From Alectoria sarmentosa (Eukaryota > Ascomycota > Lecanoromycetes > Lecanorales > Parmeliaceae), in assembly GCA_009733775.1 (NCBI GenBank), contig WOGZ01000067.1:1-64000 (forward strand): 64,000 nucleotides of DNA. Reading direction: 5' to 3'. Positions 53,446 through 64,000 of the stretch are shown here, piece by piece; position 1 is the first letter of the stretch, and every line of letters starts with the position of its first letter. Both the position numbers and the translations under genes were made by a program. Below the pieces are notes generated by a model that did not search any database, was not told the DNA's origin, and was given only the letters and a program-made list of their open reading frames with translations.

Positions 53446-54342
53446 GATTGAGGCCGATGTTTCTGTGCTTCAAATCACTAATGCCTTGACATCTGGACGG
53501 TGCAGGATTCCCGGGAACCTCTACAGCCGTTATTCTTGAGATATTGAATGGGGATGTTGAGACTAATCGCCAATGTCAGTAGGACTATCAGGTGCGCTTT
53601 AGCATAAGTATAGGAAATCGGCAGGAAGCAAAATTCAAACGTTACTATATACCTATTTTACGTTTGCCATGTTCTCGTGCGCAGGATTTGCGGTGTGTAG
53701 GAGGTAGCAACCAAAATGTGCGATTCCTCGATGATAGCAACACTATTGTGATCACATGTAAGAGCAACCTCTCTAATTTAGAATGTCCGAAATTTGCTCT
53801 AGAGCTCTGAGTCCAATATAATGTTTACTAGTCGACTTATGTCGTCCGTCCCCAGCCAGCGATTCAAATTCTAGCCTAACCACAAACAAAATGGAAAAAA
53901 GCGTCCCAAATTTCATCCCAGAGGCCTTTTCATTTATACTTGACTCACATCGCAGAAGCAGACGATGATATTGAATTGATCCCTTACGACCCTGGGCTCG
54001 AACTACGCGCGCCCGCTGCAATGAATGCCACCTTCCTGTCACGGCTAGGCTGAGGCTTTTGGATGAGGCTGTGCTTATGCCAAAGATCTTGCCCGTATGC
54101 TTCTCTACAAGACGCATCTCCAAGTTTGTGTGATGCTGTACCAATCCTGCTATTTGCGATGAGCGCAACATTGCTGGAGCGCGATGAGTAGCTGGTTGTC
54201 TTGAAAACCTCTGTCTTTGTTCTACAATCGCTTATTACGTGTGGATTTCACACATTGGATACAGATTGAATGGACGTCTTTCGAGCCGGCGATCTCCTCT
54301 CTTTGAAAATGGGCTTCGTATTTTGACGGCAGTGTCCCTATT
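53446..54342. promoter_or_regulatory. Divergent promoter, amidohydrolase and HeLo-like gene
   Basis: 897 bp between the starts at 53445 (minus) and 54343 (plus). A minus-strand 132-codon frame (54171-53773) starts with ATG but has no recognisable domain, so I do not call it a gene. Confidence 0.4.
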
Positions 54343-56031
54343 ATGGAAGCTATAGCAGCCGTGTCTAGTATTGCAGGAATCCTCAGTCTGCTGGGCCAAA
54401 GTATCGATGGTGTCTCAAAACTCAGAGGCTTCTTGCTGAATGTCTCGTGTGCCTCCAGGCACGTCAGTCTTTTCCTCTACGACATCAATTGCCTTCTAGA
54501 AGCCCTTCATGCTGCCAAACAGCTGGTCGAGAAATTACCCGAGGACTTCAAGGACTCTCAGATTGCGGCCTTACGGATACAGCTAGACTTCTGTACAGCC
54601 GATGTCCATCGCTTGCTTGAATGTGCAAGCTCCCTTCGCCCAGCGTCAGAGGTCGGACCAAAGGCGTGGATGAAGAAATTTTGGAATGCCATTAATAAAG
54701 ACGTTTTGAGGAACGCACGCGAAGAGCTCGAAAGACACAGACAAGCCATTGAGCTTAGCCTGACAGTCCTAGGAAGGTAAACTTGAACCTCTAAAGAGAT
54801 AATAAGCCTAAGGCTGAATCAGCATGACAGGACGCTGGATGTTTCTGCAGCCGTAGACTTAAAGAATCTTAACAGTAAACTTGATACTGGTACTGCGGCG
54901 TCCCTGTCCAAAATTGAGGAGCAGAATGTTGTCCTCGAAAGGATCGAGTCACACACGAAAATCAGAGTGCAAAGTTCTGCGGACAGTGTGCAGAGTTTAC
55001 ACAGTATAGCAAGCTCGCTATCGAGGATTGAAGCCTTGGCTACCTCAGTAGCTGGTACTTCGATATCGCAAAGATCGAATGACTCGCAAGAATCAAAGCC
55101 CAAGCAACGGTCCAGACGCCGGGCAACTGAGGATTTTGTTCCTACGTATCAACGGAGCTCCCCCAGATCATCATGGAGGCGCTCATCGGCCAGCGCACAA
55201 AGCTTGCCAGCTGTTCCAACGATTCCAGAAACATATTCTCACCTTTTTGAAGACCTAACAGAAATCAGAGGCACAGAAGCCGATACTAAAGATGATGCGC
55301 ATCCATTGGCACGTATGCTGGAAGACTTGGACCAAACAGGCGATGATCCATTTGTACCAAAAACCACCCACGACGGCGCCCTTCGTTGGGACCCGCAAAT
55401 CGACGTCTCACTATTTTCACTGTATAGGACCTTTAGCGACCTAAAGCGCCAATGCTTGACAGAACTATACCCTAGCGATGTCCTGGAGTATATCTCGCTA
55501 ATAAGAGTGATGAAATCCTACGAAGACAAAATCAATGTTCTCAACTTGCTCAACCTGGGGTCAAATTTCTTTGCAAGAGCTGCCGCACAAGTACACTTTC
55601 ATCTCTGCGAGAGTGATCTGGAGATTCTGAAGTGGGAGCGAACAGCTTTACAGGAACGTCTTGAGGCCTTACGTCTGGTCGCATTGGCTTCTCGAAGAAG
55701 GTGCATATTGGCAGGTCACTCGCTCCAGGGAATTGATGATCGAATTCGTCCGCAGCATCTCTTCAACGATCCAATCGAAGATTTGGATCTGTGCCTCGGC
55801 TCTCGACTCAAAAGGGCACCCGGGCCAATTTCCGATGGGGATCTTGAGAGAGAGGTCAAATGCGAGGTTCTCGACGAATGGTCAACCAATCGAGACCGCA
55901 TCAATCGCTGGTTGCTTCATTGCCTGCAGTCCGACGAAGAGCAGGTGCAGCTCCATAAATCTATGCTGGCGGAACCGTTGCTCAAAGACGAGGATTGGAC
56001 CACGCAGGTTCTGAGACACTGGTATTATTGA
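54343..56031 (+). CDS. HeLo-like N-terminal fungal protein, 3' frameshift suspected
   Basis: Two exons, 54343-54776 and 54831-56031, give 544 aa ending RHWYY. The first 40 residues (MEAIAAVSSIAGILSLLGQS) and the region to about 145 resemble the HeLo-like N-terminal domain found in fungal STAND and incompatibility proteins; in those it is a helical membrane-active or signalling module. No NACHT or repeat domain follows. The middle (residues about 200-330) is Ser/Arg-rich and disordered; the C-terminal half is helical and conserved-looking (RTFSDLKRQCLTELY, YEDKINVLNLLNLGSNFF, VLDEWSTNRDRINRWLL). After the TGA at 56029, a shifted frame continues 43 more coding-like codons (DEAALGHEVK, SLSVGAVDSHT, DEEWFSLSYVPM) to 56158, so one extra T near 56024-56028 probably truncates the protein or is an assembly error. 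Confidence 0.75.
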
Positions 56032-57823
56032 TGAAGCTGCCCTGGGTCACGAAGTCAAGACGTCGCTCTCGGTTGGCGCGGTCGACAGCCATACCATAGA
56101 TGATACTCCAGATGAGGAGTGGTTTAGTCTCTCGTACGTGCCCATGCAGTATATTTGAGGTACTCCTAGTCCTACGTTGTGCTACATCTTTCTATGCAAT
56201 AAAACACTCAATTTCCTGAAGACATGCCTTAGTGCTCGCATACTCGAATGCACACATCATACACAAATGAGGGCATTCAAATGACATAAGTAGCGATTGG
56301 GCCGTCCCAACGCCAGGGCTAGCAAGCGAATAGAGGCCTGAACAGGCATATTCTCGTACCCTAGCGCTAAGAAACTCCCATGCTTGTAGCAGCATAGACC
56401 TGGATTGAACATGAAGCTATATACAGGTGGGGGCGGGCGGGACAAGAATGCTATGGCTCTGAAAGAGATGAAATCGAATGAAGAGCCATTGCAAGGTGCA
56501 GGACAGGCGTATATAGAACTCCTTCATGAAACGTGTCTCCTGCTATGACCGCTTTTCCAGAACATTCCATGTGGAGCCCATGGGCCCCATGGCTACTAAT
56601 CCCTGACCTCCTACGCGACTCACTAACCCACAGTCCAACTGTAGCGAGTAACGTTTGATTTCAAGAGAACGTGTGAACGAATTAGACCAGGGGGCGTGGG
56701 GAATATGTCGCTCAGAGCCCTACCGCGACGTAGCCACAGACAGGGGGAAAAGGCCCCAAAGGCCAAAAAACCCCTACGCCGTAGGCAAGAACCGTTGACA
56801 GCAGCGGAAGCACACCGGGGACCCTACTCTTCTAGACACACACGCGCAGTCGAGTAGAGGAACGATATAAAGCCCTGGTCAGGATGTAGGCATCGCTATC
56901 CTATAGCAAGCAAGGAGCATCAATAGCAGAAACCAAACAAAGATCAAGGACAACGTATCAAGGACAACAGAGATCGAAAATTGAAAAACCTAGACCATGA
57001 CTCAAGCCATGGGCAGGCACCAGGACGTGGACATGGGCATGGACAAGGAAAAGACTCGATGAACAGGATGGCGTCGCACGCAGCAACGCCGTTGAGGGAG
57101 GTGATGGGATTTATGTCTGCTGCTCCAACTAGCCGCTGCTCTGTTGTTGATGTTGTATAGTATGGCCACATGGTCCACGTATGCCATCATTCGTCTCATC
57201 TTATTCTGGGCTTCCAGCGAGGGTTCGCAGGGACAGTAGCTGGGGTAGATATATCAGTACTAGCATGAGCAGGCCTGCGAACCAGATACTGAATCAGAAG
57301 CCGTGCTTCTCAACATTCGAAATCGCACGCTTTTATGGTCGACGCGAAATCACCTTTTTCCACTTGCTCACTGTTTCTATGCAAATCACCGCTTTTTGGT
57401 TGTACCTTCTGCTTATCATCGTATGCTTCAAAAACACGAAAGTCTTTGTCAAGTATGGAGGGCTTGCCAAGGCGCTCTGTGATTGGAGAGGGCGATAAAA
57501 TGCGAAAGGATAAGCCTACATATGTGTCGCGATTAATGTCTTTTTTCGAAGAAGAAAATTTCTGAACAATAAACCCGGCTGACAATGAGAGAAACTTTCT
57601 TATTTGGTCACTAATGATTAACACAGATCAATTAACACAAATCGCTAGTGGTTAACACAAAGAAGTCTTCTACCAGGCATTGGGACTTTCCGTAATATTA
57701 CCTTTGATCTATCCAAACTTCTATTCTCGCAAGTACGTCCTTTCTTTCTACAGCAGGGCCTGATGAAACCGGTCAAGCTCCAATACGAAACGGAAAATAG
57801 AAATTTCAGCAAGCCCCTCAAAA
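56032..57823. other. 1.8-kb gene-poor interval
   Basis: Contains the probable lost C-terminal codons of the upstream gene (to 56158). The remainder shows only short frames without domains on either strand. It ends in the promoter/leader of the RING gene. Confidence 0.45.
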
Positions 57824-58843
57824 ATGGAAATCATCAGACCTTTCTCAATAGAGGGGCCTGAACAGGAGAAATTTGAGCAGGGCGTTCGGAAGATGATTGA
57901 TGAATTTCTTGAAGAGCTTCCGAGGATCGAAACATCCGAGCTTGCAAAGGACAGCCAGTGTGTGATCTGTCAATGTGAGTACGGTCTCGGAAACTCGGAC
58001 GTTGACACCATCGAAGATGTGGAAGAGGCGGTGCGCCTTCCCTGTGGCCATCTGGGTGGTCGAAAATGTATTCTGAAGTGGCTAAAATTAGGCAACTCAT
58101 GCCCGATGTGTCGGAAGAAGGTGTACCTGGTCGCGCCGTGGCCACACATCATACCTGATGAAAATTACTGGGATGAACTGAAATATTTCGTTCCAAGTTT
58201 TGACGACATTTGCAGGACCTTGTTTCGGTCAGACTACACTCTCGAAAACATGGGATCAGGACTACGAGGACGTTCGCCTCCGGGATGGATCGTGCGGCCG
58301 CCCGGATGTGACAACGAGGACGATAAATCCCTGCTGGGCTTCTTTCACGACCGCGGAAACCGGAGAAAATTTGCGAGGAAAATCCTCTCGACTCCGCCTC
58401 CAGAAGTTGAGAAGGCAGCATGGATGCTGCAGACATATCCTGAGCCTGGAGAATTGCAGGCGCACGTCGAGGCCCTGGCCTCAGCATTCGAAACAGCTAA
58501 CCCAAGAGGCGTACTCTACATTCAGCTTCGAGATGATGGTGGTGCCACGATCTACCAAGTGCATACCTATACGCATTCTGATAAGCCTTGCCAGGACGAG
58601 GGCGTTTTTCGGACTTTGGTGCTAAGAAGGGCTCTAAATGGGGGTCCACTCAATTGGGGGGAAGGTTGTCAAGGGTCTTGGTGGGCGTACGTTGGGGATG
58701 GCGATGATTTCAGCACGGGTGACTTGCATTTCTGGGAGGAAATACGCGGACAAAACTCGGACTTCGACTCCAATAGAAGAATCGATGATCCTGACAGGGA
58801 CGGCGGGATCGGAGCTGAAGCGGTTGCCGCATTTGGTAGATAG
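57824..58843 (+). CDS. RING-finger protein
   Basis: Single-exon 339-aa protein from the ATG at 57824. A RING-like zinc finger spans residues 46-96: CVIC (46, 49), LPCGH (Cys74, His76), KCILKWL (Cys82) and SCPMC (93, 96). The ligand normally between His76 and Cys82 is replaced by Gly (GHLGGRKC), a variant seen in some fungal RINGs, so one zinc may be loosely bound. It is a likely E3 ubiquitin ligase or scaffold. The C-terminal part (100-339) has no recognisable domain but contains charged and Gly/Asp-rich stretches near the end. Confidence 0.78.
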   Translation: MEIIRPFSIEGPEQEKFEQGVRKMIDEFLEELPRIETSELAKDSQCVICQCEYGLGNSDVDTIEDVEEAVRLPCGHLGGRKCILKWLKLGNSCPMCRKKVYLVAPWPHIIPDENYWDELKYFVPSFDDICRTLFRSDYTLENMGSGLRGRSPPGWIVRPPGCDNEDDKSLLGFFHDRGNRRKFARKILSTPPPEVEKAAWMLQTYPEPGELQAHVEALASAFETANPRGVLYIQLRDDGGATIYQVHTYTHSDKPCQDEGVFRTLVLRRALNGGPLNWGEGCQGSWWAYVGDGDDFSTGDLHFWEEIRGQNSDFDSNRRIDDPDRDGGIGAEAVAAFGR

Positions 58844-59140
58844 TAAGGCGATGGCTCGGATGGGATCAATATCGTGCAGACGATGACTCGGACTCGGGGT
58901 GATGACGAACGGACTGGCGAGGACGGAGACGGACGCTGGGCCGGTCTCGTAGTAAGTTGGATTTTATCTTGGCTGATAGGGGGCTTCGATCCATCGGCTG
59001 CTTGCCATTTTCGTTGAGAATTGGATGGTGAGATCAGAGCATAATAGGGAGGTTTAGCAACGTTTTCACAAAGATTTACACTACCTAAATAGACAATGAA
59101 TATGTGATCTAACCACATATCGTTATCCTTAGCACTGTCG
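58844..59140. other. Boundary between gene-rich DNA and AT-rich block
   Basis: Normal composition gives way to A/T-dominated sequence near 59130, marking an abrupt compartment edge about 290 bp after the RING gene stop. Confidence 0.55.
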
Positions 59141-62100
59141 ATCGTTTACCTTATGAAAACGATTCTCATTAAGTGTAAATCGTTTTTATAAGATCATTTA
59201 CTCTTTTAAACGTTAACGTAACAATTTAATCGAACGTTCATTTAAAAATATTTAACAAATAAAAAACCGATTTATTTATCATATATTTGATTCTTTATAT
59301 TTAAGACGATGAATCTTAAACGAAAAAACACATTTGATGTTAATATATTAAATATGAGACGTATAAAAAAGCACGCTCAATATAAAGCTGAAAGAAACGA
59401 TTCAACATCGTCCGAAATCAATAAACCGTCTCATTTTTTCACATCACACACATCATTTAATAACTTATCGAAAATCAATCTTTATACATTTCGTGTTTAT
59501 TCATTAAAGATATAAAAGATTATGCTTTCAATTAAACTCGAAATAATATTAAAATTTTATTAATGAGATGACGACTTTAACGCACATTTATCGCAACTCG
59601 TGAGAACTTTCTTTTATAAACAAAAAAAGAAACAATTATATCATTCGAAACTTTTTTAAAAGAGTTTTAAAATCAAACACGATAGAAAAAATAAAGAGAA
59701 GAAACATATATTGTCGATAAAAGAAAAGTTATCATTATTGAACGATCGTGATATTATAAAACGATATATGATTAAATAGTAACAAACGATAAAGAATCTA
59801 CGAGACCGAGTTAGCAATTAAATAATAGAAAACTTTTAAACATTAATTTCATCTCACACATTAAAAAAACGAAACACATTAAAAAAACGAGAAATTATAA
59901 TAAAATCACGTTTAATGAAGCAAAAAGATATCGTTTTAATAAAAATTGCTTTGAATTATCAAATGAAATATAATAATGAAAATATAAATATCTTTTAACT
60001 TAAAATATAAACTAAATTTAAACACATCATTAAACGTTTATATATTAATTATAAACGTCGTGTAAAAGATCTTTTTATGATGAAATATAATCAATTTAAA
60101 AGAAAAAATTAAGTAAATCATAATCATAAAGCACGAACGAACGAATAAATCAAGATCATAAACGTTTAAAATTTAATAATCGATTCGTATAATAAAAAAA
60201 AAGATAGCAATAAAGAAATTTTAATAAAGAAATTTCGAGATTCGAAATATTATAATCGAGCACGTGAAAATTTAAATAATAAATTAAACAAAAAATATAT
60301 AAAGAAAATTATTATTATTATATCGATTGATAATAATAATGAGAGTAACAAATCGACGAAAAATAACGATAACGAGATTATTATTAATAACGAAAATAAT
60401 ATTAACGATATGTTCGATGATTTTTTGATTTTTATAAAACGAACACGTTTTCTTTTCACATCATCGTTAATAAAATCAATACGATTTATAAAATCGATAT
60501 AAAACATTTTCATATTAGATTTATCGAATATTTAATTATAGATTATGCTCGCGTAAATTAACAATGATAATAAATCATCGTTTATCAAAAAAAAGAAAAA
60601 GATTTCAAAAAAACAACGCAAAAAAAAAAGATTAAATTAATTATAATTATCGAGGAAGTAATTAAAATCATAACGATTATAAATAAATATCTTAATTATT
60701 TGATGAAATAGCTTATAGCATTTATATTTATATTTATAATAATTTTATTCGAAATACAAAAACGACTCGAAAAAATTAAAAGACTTATATTTATAATAAC
60801 TTTTTAAATGAGAATAAACACGAAATATATCGAATTTATTATCGAACAATTAAAGATTATTAACAATCATTAAGATTTTATTATAAAGTAATTGAAAATC
60901 TTCATCGATAATACGATTCAAATTCAACGTTAATTGAATACGATGAATCATAATATAAATATTTTATGCGAGGATCAAATTGATTTCAATAAAATATTAA
61001 AATCGTTTATTAATAATTTATAAATTAATGCTTTCGAGACGATGATAAACGACGAAAAAATATATAAACACCTTCGAAAGATCATAAATTATATATATAA
61101 ATAATGTATAAATCTTATAAAATACCTCATCGAAAACGAATATATCGAAATCTAAATTATCACAATTTGTTTTAAAAAAACGAATCACGCGATCGAAAGA
61201 ATAATCATAATTTTGTGAAAAATATGTATTTCATCGTTTCAATAAGTTTAAAAACAACGCAAAGATATTTTAATCCCGCATTGTAATGATTTTTAATTAA
61301 TCAAAAAGTGAGTCTTTTTTATTATTATTAAAAATACGCTTATAAACTCAAATATACACGTTAAAAATTCCTCGCAAAAATTCACAAATACGAAATAAAT
61401 CATCGACGAAATATAAAATATTAAAAAGAACATTATTTAAAATAAAAAGAGTTTTCACGATGTTTTAAATAAATAAAAAACGATTATGTTAATTACTTTA
61501 TGAGCAATTACATTTTCAACATCAAAAATCAAAAAACGCAAAAAATGAAAAGCGCTTAATCTTATATACGCTTTTTTTGATATTCAATTATAATGAAAAT
61601 ATAATTCAAAGAAAAATAAAATCGAGAAACTTTAAAAGATTCGATTGTTTACGATTTTGAAATCTTATAATATTATATTGAAATATTAATATATTATAAA
61701 AAATCGTATATCGAATCGAATTGCGTTTTCGTTATTTCGAAAACAAATATAATAATTTATTAATAATATAATTACTCGATAAAGGTTTTCTATAAATTAA
61801 AAATTTATTTTTAATTGTTGTTTCAAGGCGTTCGAAATTTAAAGGTTTTAAATTCGTTTAAAGTCGTGTTTTATTATAATCTTAACACTCGATATTTTTT
61901 TATTAAATTATAAATCTCATTTAAAAACGTAGCTTATATAAGAGAACATAACATAACGTTGATAAATATAAACTTTATTTTCAAAAAGATAATATCGTCT
62001 AAATTTTCTTTTGAAAATATGATCGAATTTTTTAATAATATCGAATCTTTTAAGCATTTTAACGTCTGCTATAATTTTTTCGTATAAATTAAAATTAGCG

Positions 62101-62649
62101 TTAATTATATCGTTTAAATAAATAATTATCATTCAAAACATATTATAAAAATTTTTATACGTTGAATATTAAAATTTCTACTTCTTTTTTAATCGTGCAA
62201 TTTTTCGAAAGATTTCATCAAAAAAAGTTTAAACGATATTTCAACTTTTATACTCATTAAATCGTTTAACAATATGTGCGTATATTCGAATTCGATTATA
62301 AATAAACGTTGAATGTCAAAATAATATAAATTTATAACGTTTCGTCAAATATTTAAGCACATTATTTAATATAATAAATAAATATAATGTGACGATAATA
62401 TGAATATAGAATCGTGATGTGTATATAGTTTAATTCTTGCTCTCAGAAATTTAACTACTTATAATGCTAAATTAAGAATCTTATCGAGATATTTTCTCGA
62501 TAGACAAACTTTCTTAATAAAATAAATATCTTATTAAACTCATATATTTATCATAATAACATCTCCGCGAATAAGAAAAAAACATAACGATCTCGTTATA
62601 AAAATATATTAAATCAATTTTTATTAACAATCTTTCGACTTCTTCATAT

Positions 62650-62980
62650 CGAAAAAATTTCTAAAACAAAAATTGAAGAATCTCTTAAAAAAGGAACTCT
62701 CAAAATCGCAACGTCAACGACCTTAAAAGCTAATGTTGAAATGTCGTCGACGACTTAAAAAACTAACTTTAAAACGACGTCAAAACGAGATTCGAAACGA
62801 GCTCGAAAAGCTAATGCTAAAATAACTCAAAAATCCTTTCGAAATTATAATGAGATCACCACTCGCGAACTTAAAAATCTTTTTAATAAACTAAAAGCGA
62901 CGTCGAAATGAAATTCGAAATGAGATTTGAAACGAAATTTGAAATAAGATTTAAAAATTGATTCAAAAAGAAATTTTTAA
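62650..62980 (+). pseudogene. Decayed frame with Lys/Arg tetrapeptide repeats
   Basis: One frame reads KTKIEESLKKGTLK, SKRDSKRARKANAKITQKSF and then repeated K-x-N/D-S/L tetrapeptides interrupted by TGA or TAA at positions where CGA (Arg) or CAA (Gln) would restore the pattern. The pattern fits C-to-T decay of a basic, repetitive protein gene. The original protein is not recognised. Confidence 0.35.
62904..62951. repeat. 12-bp tandem repeat, four units
   Basis: Units start at 62904, 62916, 62928 and 62940 (consensus YGAAAYGARATT). It has the same period as the degenerate repeat at 2288-2384. Confidence 0.8.
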
Positions 62981-64000
62981 CGTATTCGATTTCGTTTTTG
63001 CTCATATTTTTAAATGAGATTTAAAACGTCGTTTAATTATTTGATATTGTATTAACGATTAAATTCAAAATCATAATTCTTTTATCGTATAAGATATTCG
63101 ATAATGAGACCCTTATCTTTACGAATTATTCGTTTATTTAATAATCTCTCGATTTTATAATTATTAAAATCGTTTTCGTTAATTAAAATCAATGAGATAT
63201 ATTATAAATAAAAGCGTCGAAATGAATCGTTTTTTGAAAATAAATATGATTCAAATTAAATAATTGTGAAAATGAAATATATTTTTTAATCTTTAAAAAT
63301 AACGAGCTTGTATATTAATCTTTTTATTTTGATAATAATTTTGAAAAATTTAACAAATTATTAATTGAACTTTTTGATAATATTTAAAAAAATTAATATT
63401 TTATAACCTTTATCGAGACGCAATAATGCTTAATTATTAATCTTGAAAAATATAAATTGATATTAATGATTATAATGAAATTTGTTCGACATTTAAATAA
63501 AGTTAATTATATTTTTAATTATAATACGAGCTTTAATGTGATTAATTATAAACGAAAATCGATTCAATAAATTTAATGATTTATTAAATATAAAATCGAA
63601 TGCGATTTTATTAAAAATGTTATTTCTCGAAATTACGAAATCGTTTAAGATTATTTAAATTCGAAATATAATTTTTAATTATATTGACGATTTTTTGAGC
63701 GCATATATGAAATATTTTAAAACGATTTTTGTCGTTTAATTTATTCGCTTATTAACGTTATTCGTTTAAAAATAATATGTGATTAAATAAAATAATTTTA
63801 TTTTGAGAAGCTTGAAAAGCGCGAATTATAATTTTAATAAAAATTTCGAATCTCGATTATTAATTATAATTTTCGAAATTCCTCAATTAACGATATTAAA
63901 ATATTCGAATAATGTTTTAATTTATTCGATTGCGATTTATATAAATTTTTCAAATATTAATTAAATTTTTTTGAAAAATTTGTAAATTATAAATATTATG

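Larger units (their letters stand above)
59141..64000. repeat. AT-rich block, probably RIP-inactivated transposon DNA
   Basis: About 4.9 kb of A/T-dominated sequence running off the window edge. Surviving C/G sit mainly in CpG (tcga, acg, cgat) and CpA is depleted, as repeat-induced point mutation would leave. No frame longer than about 90 codons; two frames (plus 59309-59515, minus 60513-60250) are Asn/Lys-rich and likely relics. No transposase or reverse transcriptase motif is readable by eye. Confidence 0.75.

Noticed and set aside
53980..54020. Possible tRNA T-arm (GGGCTCGAAC read on the minus strand)
   Set aside because: The flanking bases do not pair as a T-stem and no acceptor or anticodon arms were found.
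53773..54171. ATG-initiated 132-codon minus-strand frame between divergent genes
   Set aside because: No domain or splice signal; composition does not resemble neighbouring genes.
61917..62132. Minus-strand frame vaguely like a Ty3-type polyprotein segment
   Set aside because: Similarity is impressionistic; AT bias alone explains the Ile/Lys/Tyr/Phe richness.
59141..64000. Mitochondrial DNA insertion as the origin of the AT-rich block
   Set aside because: No mitochondrial gene motif is seen and the CpG retention fits RIP better.

Overview
This window is nuclear DNA of a filamentous ascomycete (Pezizomycotina). The evidence is short introns of about 50-85 bp with GT..AG ends and CTAAC-like branch sites, a full-length White Collar-1 blue-light receptor, PTH11-type receptor, HeLo-like and DUF6536-type proteins, and AT-rich blocks that look RIP-mutated. 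Leotiomycetes would fit but is a guess. I saw no rRNA, no CRISPR and no convincing tRNA.

Layout. 1-9.5 kb: a PTH11-like membrane receptor, a small AT-rich repeat relic, a broken ToxD/trans-enoyl-reductase-type gene, then a divergent pair made of a PD-(D/E)XK nuclease-like protein and an FTA2/kinase-like protein sharing a repeat-rich promoter. 9.5-18.5 kb: gene-poor, holding one large V8-like serine protease with an unusual C-terminus. 18.6-28 kb: a metabolic group consisting of a fumarylacetoacetate-hydrolase/alpha-beta-hydrolase fusion, a cytochrome b5 protein, a GPR1/FUN34/YaaH acetate transporter, an intron-rich amidohydrolase and a Zn2Cys6 regulator with a probable frameshift. 28-30.5 kb: mostly non-coding with a decayed reading frame. 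30.5-51.5 kb: conserved housekeeping genes, namely FMP25-like RCC1 protein, WC-1, a Ras-like GTPase, Sds23 CBS protein, DNA ligase I, a DUF6536 membrane protein and a RINT-1/Tip20 tether. 52-59 kb: an ochratoxinase-like amidohydrolase, a HeLo-like N-terminal protein (frameshifted near its end) and a RING-finger protein. 59.1-64 kb: an AT-rich, gene-empty block with decayed frames and 12-bp periodic repeats.

The 18.6-28 kb genes could act together in uptake and hydrolytic breakdown of an aromatic or amide carbon source under a local regulator, but only adjacency supports that. The DNA ligase, WC-1, Ras, Sds23, FMP25 and RINT-1 genes appear functionally independent. Splice sites were placed by hand from GT/AG signals, reading phase and family resemblance. 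Where stated, exon sums are divisible by three.
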